A DNA stretch of 64,000 bases from Trebouxia sp. TZW2008 (taxonomy: Eukaryota > Chlorophyta > Trebouxiophyceae > Trebouxiales > Trebouxiaceae). This document shows positions 13,401 through 25,128 of the stretch, piece by piece. Below the pieces are notes generated by a model. That model saw only the letters and a list, made by a program, of their open reading frames with translations, searched no databases and was not told the origin of the DNA. The position numbers and the translations under genes were made by a program. The stretch covers positions 1 through 64,000 of the forward strand of contig BDIU01000043.1 of assembly GCA_002118135.1 (NCBI GenBank). Reading direction: 5' to 3'. The number at the start of each line of letters is the position of its first letter. Within the stretch, counting starts at the first letter, position 1.

Positions 13401-16400
13401 CTTTGACGCCGGCAAATTCGAATTGGAACGCTGGAGGGGGTGGTTCAGCTGCGGCAGCAGCTGCCTCTGCTGCTGCCTTCTCAGCTGCAGCCTTCTTGCT
13501 GAGTTTGCCACCCTTGTCAGCTGCACTGCTGGCTTCTTTTGGCTTAGTCGCCGCTGCAGGTTTGCCTTTGGCATCTTTGCTGCCCTTGCTGGCTTTTGCC
13601 TCAGCAGCGGCAGCTGCAGCAGCAGCTTCCTCTGCTGCAGCAGCTTGTGCAGCAGCTGCCTCTTGGGCGGCCTTCTCAATGACAGCAGCGGCTTCATACT
13701 TGGCGGTGGCCACAGCTCTTGCAGCTGTGGCTGCTGCCTCCTCAGCTGTGGCCACTGCCGTGCCGACTGATTCAGCAATGTAGTGACTGTATGCATCCAG
13801 CTGTGGAGCGAACTCAACCCCACCAGCAGTGACTGCAGAGGCTGGCTGTGGATTGGGTTCAGCCACTGCTGTGGTGTTCAGTTCAGCTGTGGCAGCTGGC
13901 AAAGGCTGAGTCACAGCTGCAGTGGCGCTGCCAGCATCAGGCGTGGCAACAGCAGCCACTGCTGCTGCTGGCTGTATTGCTGCATTGGCTGGGTCTTGCA
14001 CACCTAGCCAGGCGCACAGCTGCTGCTGGTACGCTGCATTGGCTGAATCTATGTTGTTGGGGTGCTGACGCAGCAGGGCAAGGACAGCAGTGTGATAGCT
14101 ACGGTACCCGCCCTCCAGCCTGTTGTGCGACAAGTGTTGCTTAAAGGGACTGAGACTTGTGCAGCATGCACTGCACATCTCACAGCTGTAAATAAGTGCT
14201 GCACAGAAGCTCATGTCATGTCAGCGCAACATTGCCAATAAAACGTGCAGCGCAAAATTGCGAAGCTTTTGTCAATAATCATAGTCAAGAAGACTGCAGA
14301 GCTTCTGTCAAGCTGAAGATCAACAAAGGAGTCAGGCGACCCACCTGTCAAGGTCTCCCAGTGCTGTGGTCACTCGCTCATCCAGCTGTTGCTCAGATGC
14401 TGCCTGCTGCACAGACTGTACTGCCTCTTGAAAAGCAGCCTCCTTGGACGTGTCATCATGTGTGAAATCCTGCAACATGTGACTCATGTGAATGGCCTCT
14501 TGATATCAGCTCACGAAGCAGCTAGCTGGCTCGTGAAAGTCTGTGATGCCTCACTAGAGCTGGTCCAAGCACAAGGTTGCTTTCAAGAGTTGAAAGCAGA
14601 ACTATTAGGATGTGCCAAGGTCGGGCATGGCTCCTGTTTGCTGCTGTTCTGATGCTGCATTTGGGCAAGGGGACATATCAGTGTGACCAGAAGCACTGCT
14701 TGTAAATGGGTCTACGGCAAAATTCTGCATGGATTGACAGCCAAGGCAGCAATCTGTGCTGTCAAGGCGTGCAGGGACACCATGTCTATGGTGTGATATT
14801 TAGCATTATGCTGCACCCAGAGCCATGCCACATAAGTGCAACCCGAAACTTTGGCAGGGCTTGCATCAGCTGCAAACATTCAGTCTGATGAGGTGCCAAC
14901 GCAAGTCCACAACACCTGTTTGGATGTGTCAAGCGCCGTCTGAATCGCTGCCTGCAGCTGACCATGCTTGGCTACATGGCTTTCATGACTATCAGCAAGC
15001 TGTGTCACAAGCCGACCCAAGGCTGTACAGGCTGCATTCCAGGCAGCAGCTTGCTTGTCCAGCACCGCTTGAGTGCTAGCTAGCAGCTCTTGGCTCTTCT
15101 CCCGCCTTTGCTGCATGTTGCTGTTGCACTGCTCCTGCAACAGCTTCTGCAGCTCTTCTTCAGGGTAGCCGCCGCAAGCCCTAGCCTGCAAGCAGTAAAT
15201 GATGGCCATATCAGCAAGCTTGTAACCTGATGCTTTGGGCAAGAGCAATCTTGAGCCAATATAGGCCGCAGCAGCTCAAATGCCTCCATCTGCAACAATG
15301 CCATGCCATGCATGTCGCAACACAGCCAGCATGAGGCACATCTGAGCTGCACTGAGCAATCTCAGAATATGCCAAGCTGTGTGCTGCTTGGGTCTGCTGT
15401 GCTGCAGCACCCATAGATAGTATATACAAGCAAACAACTGCAACAATCACAATGTATGACCATAATGACCTCTCTCTGCAGAAGACTGCATGACAGGCCC
15501 AACACATAAATGTTTTACCTGCTGTTCCAGTTCTTGATATGCTTGCTGGACAGTCTGGTCCACCTGCTCTTCACACTGCTGCAGCGCAGTCAGATGCTGC
15601 ACTCTAGATGCATCTGACTGCTGCATCAGCTTGGCAGCGGCTGCACTCCAGGCTTGCGCTGCTGCAGTGTCTGCTCTTGAGGGCACAAGACCAGCAGCAG
15701 CCGTCAAATGGGTTGTCAATCCCTGCTGAAATTGCAGACAATCAGGAGCGAGCTCAGAGGATAGAACCTTGAGATGCTCATTCAACACTTCTATGCCCAC
15801 ATGATGCCACCAAACTGTCAAACAGACAAATCTCAACCATCAAAACGATCATTAGTGGCTGAGGCCTGGTCCTGTCTGAGCAGCCTGAAGTTGTTCAAAC
15901 AACCATCACCATCAACAGAAAGTAAAGTGATTGACTTTTGACCATTGGAATGATCATCACCTGGTACGCTGCGGCCTGGTCCTGTCTGAGCAACCTGAAA
16001 ATGTCCAGGCGGGCGTCTGGCTCAGACAGCTCCCCTGCCAGCCGCGCATTGAAGAGGTTGATGGCATGCTGGGTGCGCAGTTTGCGCCAGCTGGTTAGCC
16101 CAGCAGCAAAGCGTGCATGCCATGCCTCTTCAAACCTCACCTCAGCCACTGTCAGCTGACATGTTAGGCTTGTGTAAACCTTCCTGTGTTTGCATCATTC
16201 GCAATTCAGACACAATGCGGCTGTGTTGGCAGAGAGTAAGGGGAAGAAGCCACGCTAAGAGAATGAAAGACTCTAGCAGTAGGGGTGCTGGGTGCGCCAG
16301 CTGGCCAGGCCAGCAGTAAAGTGCGCGTGTCACCCTTCTTTAAGCCTCACCTCAGCCACTGCCAGCTGACATCTCAAATTAGTGTACACCTTCCTGAATT

Positions 16401-18825
16401 TGCAGCATGCACAACTCAGACATATTTGATACTCGTGACAGAGAGAAGGAGAAGAAGCTACGCAAACAGAATGAAAGACTCGAGCAGCGGGCGCGCTAAG
16501 TCCGCAGCGTGCGCCAGCTGGCTAGCCCAGCAGCAAAGCACACATGCCACGCCTCTCCAAACCTCACCTCAGACACCATCAGCTGACAGGCTAGGCTCGT
16601 GTACACCTTCCTATGAGCATCTGAGGTCTGCTGTGACGACATGTTTTACAAATCTGACAACACAAACCAGCGCTGACATTAAATCCCTAGCATACCTTTG
16701 ATGCGTTGACACGTATGGCAGCGTTCACAACAAGGCACACGAGTGCGGCTTTGGCTTGTACCTGTTTTCTAACAGGCTGTTGTCCAGATCCAAAGCTTGC
16801 TGCTCAATCAGACGCTCAACTTCTCCAGGACCTAAGTGGGCAATGTCACTCACAGCAGTAGTCATCCTCAGCAAGGCTTCATTCACGAGCTCCTTCCTAT
16901 GCTGCTCAGCGATCTGCAACACATAAGGTCGTGACTCAGATCTAGGTCAGCAGCAACGCGTGTTGATGACAGGTCACTAAGCCATGACAAAGTCATGCCA
17001 AAGTGCTGGCGAAATCTGGTGCGCAATAGACAAGTTGCTTGCTACCTGGGGACGCTGCTGAGCCTGTCAGCTGATGTTGGCATCCTTGTCAAAGCCGTAC
17101 TTTGAGTGACAAATCAAGAAAGCAAGCATTGTTTCAGCACAAGAACAGCAGATCAAAGCAAATCTGAAGAGTCACAACATGTGAGCACTTACTCGCGCCT
17201 GCAAAAGTGAGGTGCAACTGCTTTCACACAAGGTTCTGGAAGCCAGACACTTTACCTCAGCAGCTGTTTTGGTTTCTGTGATGATGTGCAAAAAAGAGGT
17301 GTGATGCTTTCACACAAGATCCTTAAAGCCAGACACTTCACCTCAACAGCTTGCCTGACTTGTGTGATGGTGTGCAAAAATGGGGCCTGATGCAGATCCT
17401 AGAAGCAAGAAGTCTCACCTCAACAGCTTGGCTGAGGTGTGTGATGGTGTCAGCTCGATTGGGCAGCTGTTGCAGCACGGCCTCCCACACCTGCACATCA
17501 TCATGACAACAGCAAGCATTACACTTTATAGTATATGTGCAAGGTGTATGTGGCACAAGTCCTGTTAAACTGTATGCGCTGGCACCAATCAAAGCCCAAA
17601 CAGGATTTGTGCCTCTGGCAGTGTCAACTGTTGTAGCAACATTTGCGCTTCAAAAGCTTTAGGGCAGGCAAGCAACTACCCAGATCAGCATTGTCTTGCA
17701 AGATAGCATGCATTCTTTGCAAGCACTACCAGTTTACATGCTACCAAACCATGTATCACAACATGTGACATGCATGCCTATACATCCAAAGTACAGCAGC
17801 ACTCTTAATGTCAGGACATGCTTTACAAAAACATACTCCTAACGGCAATGGGCACCATCACTGCATTTGCTCAGCGCTGGTCTTTCTGAGTGAAACCCAT
17901 CTGATGCCGGGACAGATCTCTTGGCCAGCAATGCAGTTGTTATCAAGAGAAATCACTGTTGCCTTGAACAGTGTACATGACACACTTTGGCTGGTCCCCA
18001 AAGTATTTGTGCAGGGTAGCTGCAGGGAGCCCAAGCACTTCGCCAGCACGGTAAGGACTCTAGCTCTGCATACAACTTGCTTTTGCTAACATATGCTGTA
18101 CCTTGTGGACATCAGGCTCCTCAAGCTGCATCACACGCTCATCAGACAGCCTGCCTAGAATCGCCTCCACATCTGCTGTGCTGGTCGTCAACTGCTGCTT
18201 GCAGTCTGCTGCCTGTTGAGCGACAGCAGCTTGCAGCTCTGCATCAGCAGCACTCCTGCATGGTCCAAATTACACTTTGTTTATACCTCTCTAGCTAGTT
18301 CTAGTGCTGGTGCACCAATTCTGCTAGTCAAATAGATTCATCGATTGATTAGCCCATGCAGTACTGACCATGTTGTAGTAAGCTCTTTGACTGATGCTCA
18401 CTGACCCTCATTATGTTGATTACAGTGTACTAAACCATAAACTTTGTGAACCATGTCAACACATGGTGCAAAACCCACATCTACAGTTGGGCATGGCATG
18501 AATATTGCAAGCGTGCTTCGCACTGCTGTGCATGCCATATCCTCTGTGACCTTGATTGCTTGCAACTAAGGCCAGACAGCACAGTCAAACTGGTATACCT
18601 GATGCTCAAGTAGGCTTGCAATGCAGCTTCATGCCTTTGCTGCCTCCCAGCCATCATCTGCTGGATCTCCTTTGAGCATTTGTCAGACCACTGATAATGC
18701 TGGGCTTTTAGCTTTGCAGACTCAAATGGCAGATTTTGTACTTCTTGCATTTCTGCCAAATCTGAGCCATCTGCGTCTGACAGCTGCACTTTGCCTTCAA
18801 CCTTGCGCGGACTTTCTGCCTGCAC
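5684..18825 (-). CDS. CCDC180: CCDC180-like ciliary coiled-coil protein, 21 exons
   Basis: The exons, 5' to 3', are 18825..18599, 18255..18102, 17490..17419, 16913..16762, 16183..15961, 15725..15519, 15185..14916, 14469..14345, 14119..13193, 12667..12571, 12276..12109, 11843..11638, 11150..10907, 10634..10445, 10041..9842, 9494..9360, 8973..8741, 7985..7698, 7136..7001, 6612..6526 and 6055..5684. All phases agree, giving about 1570 residues, close to animal CCDC180. The N-terminal third matches the DUF4455 region: VERLIEQQALDLDNSLLENR, then VYTSLTCQL, then FEEAWHARF...SWRKLR, then LSEPDARLDIFRLLRQDQ. Exon 9 adds a long Ala/Lys/Glu-rich linker absent from animal proteins. The later exons are helical and would correspond to the DUF4456 region, for example LLLQLLDGFVMPADLIG. 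The start of exon 6 is uncertain: a stretch including VLNEHLKVLSSEL looks conserved but is out of phase with exon 5. Family role: a cilium or flagellum-associated protein of unclear mechanism. Confidence 0.75.
7358..7436. repeat. (GAT)n microsatellite in CCDC180-like intron 18
   Basis: A nearly perfect trinucleotide run of about 26 GAT units lies in the intron just downstream (on the minus strand) of exon 18 and its decayed copies. On the minus strand it reads ATC/CAT, which creates spurious polyserine or polyhistidine open frames. These are not coding. Confidence 0.95.
7445..7800 (-). repeat. Tandem copies of CCDC180-like exon 18 3' edge
   Basis: The real exon edge at 7698 (with its donor) is followed downstream on the minus strand by a fragment near 7600-7625 and a longer copy at 7450-7570. 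The long copy still translates as DLRSSVESSKSSVSVNVATVG, against DLRDAVERSKSNGSVTMASIG in the exon. It keeps a CAG/GTATGG-type donor. Confidence 0.85.
8335..8795 (-). repeat. Tandem copies of CCDC180-like exon 17 3' edge
   Basis: The real edge at 8741-8790 has two diverged downstream copies, near 8336-8405 and 8565-8630. Each carries the shared core CTGGGCTG(G/A)G(C/T)CA and adjacent sequence. One copy keeps the GGTGAC-type donor context. Confidence 0.8.
11020..11480 (-). repeat. Tandem copies of CCDC180-like exon 13 5' edge
   Basis: The exon at 10907-11150 is preceded on the minus strand by a close copy at about 11225-11352, with the same TGCAG acceptor. In that copy the frame is broken by a TAG where the exon encodes SSAEIAQQE. 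A third fragment remains at 11455-11475. The stop marks the copy as a decoy rather than an exon. Confidence 0.85.
15840..15995 (-). repeat. Decayed copy of CCDC180-like exon 5 3' edge
   Basis: The sequence at about 15855-15895 repeats the exon end at 15975-16010. Both share GGCCTGGTCCTGTCTGAGCA. The copy lies in the intron immediately downstream on the minus strand. Confidence 0.75.
16080..16620 (-). repeat. Three copies of CCDC180-like exon 5 5' edge, period 210-217 bp
   Basis: The block GCGCCAGCTGG begins at 16084 (real exon), 16294 and 16511. It is followed in each case by the counterparts of the exon start, the acceptor and upstream intron sequence. The two outer copies have lost the reading frame by substitutions and small indels. 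Confidence 0.85.
17225..17460 (-). repeat. Copies of CCDC180-like exon 3 3' edge
   Basis: Three related blocks read CCTCA(A/G)CAGCT followed by TGTGATG(G/A)TGT. They occur near 17256, 17340 and 17417. Only the one at 17417 is fused to the complete 72-nt exon. Confidence 0.75.
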
Positions 18826-19354
18826 GACAGGCAGAGACAGGTTCTCAGCGCTTTCGCTTACTCCATGGCCTTTTCAGGACCCCAATCTTGGTGCTAAGTT
18901 CACCTGCTTTTTTACAGGAGAAGCTGTTGTACCACTCTCGGCTCCGATGCCGTCTGCTCTGCTGAACAGGCTGTGCTGAGCCTTTGCTCTACTGCTTTGT
19001 ACAGTCATATCAATGCCTCAGCTGGCCTATTCACTTCGCGGCTCCAGAAGCGTGTTCTAACGAGTCGACAGTGCACTAGCTCAAAATACTGCTTTGTTTG
19101 AGCCCGGCAAGCGACTGCGAGAACAAGGCTGCCTCAGGACCCCAAGCAGAGTATGCCGCGCATTGAGACGTGCGTGAGACCTTGTAGGTTGGACCAACAG
19201 TCCTGCATGTTCCCGTCGTTTGTAGCTGTGTAAAGTTCCAAGTTCGTATCTAAATTTCGTGTTGACTTTGCTGGCTTGTGCCCTGTGTTGACTTTGCTGC
19301 ATAAACGAAGTTCTCCGTCTTTGACGAAGCTTTGCCAGAGCACGTTCATATGCT
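18826..19354. promoter_or_regulatory. Divergent promoter region, CCDC180-like / TMEM230-like
   Basis: 529 bp separate the two ATGs, which point away from each other. Both genes' promoters must lie here or in their 5' UTRs. No TATA-like element or other recognisable site stands out. Confidence 0.45.
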
Positions 19355-19732
19355 ATGGAGAGACAGCCATTGACAGACAGGGACCAAGACGTTCCCGAGG
19401 GCTTTCGTCTTTACGGAGATAACGCAGACGTTCCCTGGAAAGCGATCTACCTTGCTGTGGGACTGCTAGTTGCCGGGACTATCCTGCTCTTTACTGGAAT
19501 TGGCTTGTGGCTTACAGATCCCAATGCTCACGGTGCGAGCTGTCAAGCTTGATGGCTCTTGCAGGGTGTCTGCAAGCTCCTGCAACACAGAGGCATTGAG
19601 CTTGTTGCAGGCTTTGTGCTTTTTACCTTGGGACTGGTCATCTTCATACCAGGCTTTTACTACTCTCGCATATCGTACTATGCATACAAAGGACATCCAG
19701 GCTTCTCCTTTGATACCATCCCAGCTGTTTGA
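19355..19732 (+). CDS. TMEM230-like small two-helix membrane protein
   Basis: Two exons (19355..19532 and 19611..19732) give 99 residues. The N-terminal half has VPWKAIYLAVGLLVAG, leading into the first hydrophobic helix (IYLAVGLLVAGTILLFTGIG). The second half has a second helix followed by FIPGFYYSRISYYAYKGH and ends FSFDTIP. The string IPGFY-x-x-RI-x-YYA-x-KG-x-x-G-[YF]-SFD-x-IP is diagnostic for the TMEM230/TMEM134 (DUF872) family of endomembrane proteins linked to vesicle traffic. The intron chosen is 78 bp with a CTTGTTGCAG acceptor, unusually short for this window. An upstream stretch (RGIELVAG) also looks like family sequence but is out of phase with the available donors, so the junction is the weak point. 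Confidence 0.8.
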
Positions 19733-20745
19733 GCAGCGACTACCACTGCAGCCACTGATGACGTGTCTGGTCACCTGCAAAATGACATTGCAACTCAATG
19801 ATTGCGGTTTGAAGACCGTGAAAGCTTGAGAAGGCAGACAGTGAGTCACCTGTGACGTGGAACCAATTGTGAGAATGTGCACAGGAAGCATGGCATTTGA
19901 GCATGTTGTGCTACAATTATGCAGGATGACTTAGCTGCACCATATGTTCAGCAGGTGTGATGCATGCTGAGTTGCAATCGCGCCTATTTTGACCTCAAGC
20001 TGCTACAGGGACAATCACATTATATGTCAGCCATTGTGCATGGCCTTGCGCCTCAAGGCCAAGGCGGGCTGTTGACATGGTCTTTACAGACCTGCAGCCC
20101 CATGTTGCAGCATTGAGCAGCACCCATAGAGCATCAGCATGCTGCTTTGCGCGCTTAAAATGCTATATGTAAGGCAGAGCGCTTGAGAAGAGTCTGTGTC
20201 CCAAGGACTTGCGGAAGATGCTGTGCAGTCCCCAGACATGTTGACCACCTTGCAGCACTTGTGCGCTTATGGCATTGCAGCGCACACAGAAGAGATAGGC
20301 TGGCCTTACTGCTATTTCAGACAAAAGTGATATAGCTTGCGTTTTCTGCATGTGTCCGAGGGCAAGCCACCAGGACAAACAAAGTTGACATATGTCTACA
20401 TCTGACATATGTGCAGGCATGCAGTAAGAGCTGCAAGCTGTACAGTTAATTGCCTTTGCAGCAACCTAATTGCTTACTCTCTTCGTGCCAATATTCAAAG
20501 CGCTATATCAACCGCTGTCTTCGAAGTATGCCATGCCTGCTCCCTCGTAGGCGTTGCTCTGTAGCTGAAAGGCACCTTATGTGTGCTGAAGATGCAACCT
20601 GATGGCTGCCAGGCTTTTACGCCACGCGTGAACCGGCAGCGCCTCACGTGCATCTAAGCCGAAGCGTCTCTGCTGTTGAGGCGAACTTTGCTCGAGGCAA
20701 GGCTCGAAGCATAGTTTCAGCGATTGCTTTCTGATTTAGCTTGCG
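19733..20745. promoter_or_regulatory. 3' UTR of TMEM230-like gene and promoter of UBX gene
   Basis: About 1 kb without a supported gene. The right part must contain the UBX gene promoter. A perfect G-box core (CACGTG) sits at 20645-20650, about 95 bp upstream of the ATG. A TGTAA, the common chlorophyte polyadenylation element, occurs at 20168, but it is too far from the stop codon to assign with confidence. Confidence 0.35.
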
Positions 20746-23700
20746 ATGTCAGATCGCGCGAGGCACGATCTTGACAGCGATGCAGCTGCGGGATGGGGAG
20801 AATCCGCTACTTCTTCAGTCGAGCCGGGTCAACAAGCACAGATCAAGACTTTTACCTCGGTCACTGGTGCTGATGACGAGACTGCCTTGCACGTCTTGGA
20901 AGCACACAATTGGGATGTTGATCGATCGGTGATGTTCTTTCTGGAAGGAGGAGCCCCCGCTCAGCCTCAGCCTAGACCAGCCCCTGCTCCTGCAGCGCCC
21001 AGCGCGCCACCTGCACCATCTGGAGTCCATGCGGCAAATCCGATTGATCTAGATGATGATGCAGAGCTGAACGCACCTCAGCAACATCAGCCAGCTCCGA
21101 CAAGTGGCGTTGGGCCACCCAGTCAACAAGAGGTGCCAACGTTGAAGCTGTGGTGGCCGCACAAGTTAAGTGCTTGACCTTTCTCCAGCTCACTCTGACT
21201 GTCTGGAATGCACATTTTGCAGCTCTGGGAGATGGACGAAGATGAGCAGAACTTACAGCGAGCACTGCAAGCCTCTATGCAGCCCGCAGGTGTGTAGCGT
21301 CAAATGCCAACAAATTGTCATGCTATCTCTACATATATGAGTCTGTCTCATTCTAGCAATGCTACGCAGCAGCTGAGGCATCTGTGGCAAGTGATGGTCC
21401 TGAGGTGAGTACAGTTGAGCACACATGCAGCCCCACTCTCAACACTCACGTCTGCTGATGCTTGGAGATGTGCATGACCTGACGCAGTAGTTTTGCAGGA
21501 ACAAGATGCTCATGAGGACGAGGATGCAGCCTTTGGCCGCATGTTAGCAACACACAATGAGAATGTGCAGAGCGGTGCTCGGCCTCTTGACGGCTCTGAA
21601 GATTCCTTTGCAGGTAAGCAAAGGTGTTTTTCTTGTGCTGCATGCAGTGCAGTGCTGTTCAAAAAGATTGTGCTGCATGCAGTGTTCACGTCATGTGACA
21701 TGTTTCAAGCTTACAGGCAGCTTGATGGCGATTCAACTGCTGCCTTGTCCATAAGTGTGACAGCATCAAAGTAGTTTGTGCACAAACAAAATATGCTATA
21801 TGTTCAGCCATGCTTTCATCACGATGGTGTAGTACCCTTGGATGCATGAGCTTGCAAAGCCTGTATGTTTTGAGCAGTGCTGTAAGTGCCCCGCCAGGGT
21901 ATTACATGTGTCATTGACCAGTACATCTGCTGCAGGCTTCAACAGAGGCTTCTTGGATGGAGGTGGGAGCAGGAGCCGCCCAGGACGGGCCAGACTGCCC
22001 ATAGGGGAGGCGCCTTCTTGGGAAGACAGGAACCAGGCATTCCAGGCAGTGGGTGTGTCTTTTTGCATCAACATATTGTCCACTTGAGAATATGTTCAGC
22101 TGACTGCATAACATTACACATGTCCCTTGAGAACAATATGGCATTGGTAGGCGTCTGCATGAGGTTCTGTATGATGTAAGGGTGGTCTATACATGTCATT
22201 GGGCATACGGTCAAGCTTTACGCAAAGCTCAAGCATTGACATTCTTGGATTGCTTGGCTTCAAGCTGTCACAGTGAGGCATGCATGGTGCCACGCTTAAT
22301 CAGTTTCATTCCTTGTTATAATTTGCTTCATGATGTGCATCTTGAATGAGTCTCAAGCAATCTAGAGCATCAAGCTGAATGCAGTGTTTAGTTGCAGCGT
22401 CAACGAATGCATCAGAAAGACCTGCTTGAGATGAGCTGAGTGCCTGCATTCATGACTATCTGCGTGCTATAAGGCTGCCCAGAATGCCTAGCAGAAAAAC
22501 GTTTGCGAGCAAAAGTAAGTGATGTCTGCAGGCCACCGACTGCCCCTCCCTCCACATGCAGCCTCAGAGTCCACTGCTGCTTCAGCAGGGCCCCTGAATG
22601 CTTCTGCCACCTTCTATGCGCCATCAGCTGCCTCAGCAAGTGGCCAAGCATCAGCTCACGCGGCGGGTTTTGCTCCAGAAATGCCCTCTGACATTAATGT
22701 TGAGGAGGCCAGGTATATCGAGCTGGGGCCATTGATGTCAGGGCGTATTGTTGTGGTTCACGTCTGGTATGCTCGACAGGTTTTGCTCTGTCATTGTTGT
22801 TCACACGCTTGCTAGGTTGTCAGCAGTTCTCTGACCCTGCTGGGAGCATGTACAAGCAATGAAGTGCCTTCAAACAGTTCTGTCCCACATTATGATGATC
22901 TGATCTGAGCTGAGTCAGATGATGTTGATGACTCGCTCGACGCCATCTGACTGGGCCAAACAGTTCTGTTTCACCTCATGAATGTAGCCCCAGGCCAACT
23001 TGCCAATACGCGCAGGATGCTGGAAGCAGCCATGCTGGGTTTGCCATATGAGGGGCCCATACCTGACTTCACTAACCAGCCTGCCAGGCCCACCCTTCCC
23101 ATGTCCCCCACAGCTGTGGCTGGCCGTGCTGTCAGGCAGGAGCAGGACTATGCATACCAGCAGTCCCTGCAGGTGTGTCCTTAGCACTACAGTGAATTCC
23201 CTTTGAATGACTGCTTTGGTTCCCAAAACATCGTCCTGATATTAAATTGTCCTTGCTCAGAGGTGCCACTACAGTCAGAATGCAGTGACAAGTTACAGAC
23301 TGCATTTTCCTTACAATGTCCTTACATCAAGTCTCTTTACAAAGAGAAATTACTGTACCAAGCAGCCTGGGCTGCCTCTGTGAGCATCTAATGGCACACA
23401 TGGGCTTTGAGTGTCATTTCTTCTTGCTGTCAAACAAGTCTTATGCTGCAGTGCATGCCTTTGCAAAGCTAGGTGCATATGAGGCTTGGTCTGTCTTGTC
23501 TTGCTTGTATCGTCTTATGTGATGACTGTCAGCATGTGTTACAAGTCGATGCTTAGCATTGGACTGGATTTGTCGCATGTAGCAAAAGATGCAGCTGGCT
23601 TGCCCATGCCAAGGTACGCTACCTTTCACCATGCCCACACAACAATGGACCCTATGTAGCATCTGCTGGCAATGCACATGTATGAGAAGACAGCGCTGGC

Positions 23701-25128
23701 ACTGCAATACACGACTGGTCTGTGCAGCACAGTCTGTCAATGCGCCTATTTATCTGCTGAAAATCTGTAATCTGTAGGCCGACAGGGACAAGCGGGAAGC
23801 TGCAGACCGCATTGAGCGGGACAAGAAGGAAGCTGCTGAAGCAGCTGCCAGGCAGCTGGCAGAGCAGCAGGCTGCTGATGATGCCAAAGAGGCTGATTTG
23901 AAGTCACTTCTAGAGCGCAAGCAGCAGGTCAATGTAGTCTATGGACTGTACTTCCCTTTCCTTGTGCATGTCAGTCTCAAGGGATCAACATTTGTCAAGA
24001 CTGCAAACACCGATGCGTTTTGCACAGGATTCAACATCTTAGGATGCAGCAGCCTGCAACCGCTCCTTCACTAATCAATTGCAGGTCATCATGTTGCATC
24101 TGCAGGCTGCATCCAAAGCAGCGCTGCTGCATTTCACAGTGTGCTTTTGTATCAGCATTTGCAGCAGGCTTTGACATGTCAGCATACACATCATGTTCAC
24201 CACTTCTGATGCCTTTTGGCGAGCAGCAAGTACCACAACTGCCACTGCACTGCATGACCTCACACGGCATACACATCAACCTCACCGCTGCTGATGCGTT
24301 TTGGCAAGAAGCAAGCACCTTAGTTACAACTGGTTTGCATATGCTGGCACATCGTGCTGTCAGTCAGTAGTCTGTCTGACCAATTCGTTGTCTGGCAGGC
24401 ACTGCCAGCTGAGCCTGGCGCTGGTGAAGAAGATGTAGTGCAGGTGGCAGTGCGCATGCCAAATGGCAGCCGCTTCACTAGAAGGTCAGCAGCCCCTCCG
24501 CTCGCCTTGCCTTTGCTCTGAAACCCACTTTTGCACTATCTCATCTGCACTGTGGCGCACATGTTGTCTGACTGCTGCATTCATTGCAGCCTCAAGCTGC
24601 TTTCATTTGGCATCTCAGCAGGTACACAAAGCGTCTCATGAAGCATCTCATGCTTGCAAGCTCTTCTCATGTGAGCAATTGCATCGTTTCTTGAAGCAGC
24701 TTATGCTAGGCATGTCTCACTCTAGATGCTCAGGTGGTCTGAGTGGCTGATCTGGCGCAACAGCCCTACTCAGCTCACCCTAATTTTTCTGTAACATGTA
24801 GCATGAAGACATGACCAGCATGAGATGCTTTGCATACTCGTATTGCAACTCATATGTGCAAAATGACTAGTGTACACACATAAAATCAAGCCACTGAAAT
24901 TGACAGCTGTCTTGCTGGTCACTCAGGCTCAGGTGTACAGACCAGCTCAGCAGTCTCTTTGATGCAATTGATGTCCACACTCAAGGCGAGAATCTGCCTC
25001 CAGCAAGCTATAGGATTGTGGCACAGTACCCACGCAGGGTTTTTACTGATGGCACGCCTGGTAGTTTACGTGAAGTAGGGTTGGCGCAAGGAAAGCAGGA
25101 GACTGTGCTGATTGAGCCCATTGATTGA
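20746..25128 (+). CDS. UBA-UIM-UBX domain protein, PUX8/FAF-like p97 (CDC48) adaptor
   Basis: Ten exons join in frame: 20746..21132, 21223..21289, 21370..21404, 21499..21613, 21936..22052, 22532..22712, 23016..23172, 23778..23927, 24399..24484 and 24927..25128 (498 residues). The N-terminus carries a UBA-like fold (FTSVTGADDETALHVLEAHN, DVDRSVMFFLEGG). Residues 130-151 hold an acidic ubiquitin-interacting motif (DEDEQNLQRALQASM). A FAF/PUX8-type block VRQEQDYAYQQSLQADRDK precedes a Lys/Glu/Ala coiled coil. The UBX domain fills about residues 415-498, with VAVRMPNGSRF and QYPRRVF where the p97-contacting FPR loop lies; here it is YPR. The family bridges ubiquitylated cargo to the AAA ATPase CDC48/p97 for proteasomal or membrane-associated degradation. 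The exon 7 acceptor was fixed by the conserved EEARMLEAAM join. Confidence 0.9.
24175..24335 (+). repeat. Tandem pair in UBX-gene intron 8, period about 85 bp
   Basis: Two copies begin near 24183 and 24268 with CATACACATCA. Each continues with TGATGC(C/G)TTTTGGC(G/A)AG(C/A)AGCAAG. A further remnant (GATGCGTTTTGCACAG) sits near 24012. Confidence 0.7.

Noticed and set aside
13151..13783. 210-codon plus-strand open frame rich in Ala and Ser
   Set aside because: It is the antisense shadow of the low-complexity Ala/Lys/Glu exon of the CCDC180-like gene, which has consistent splice phases.
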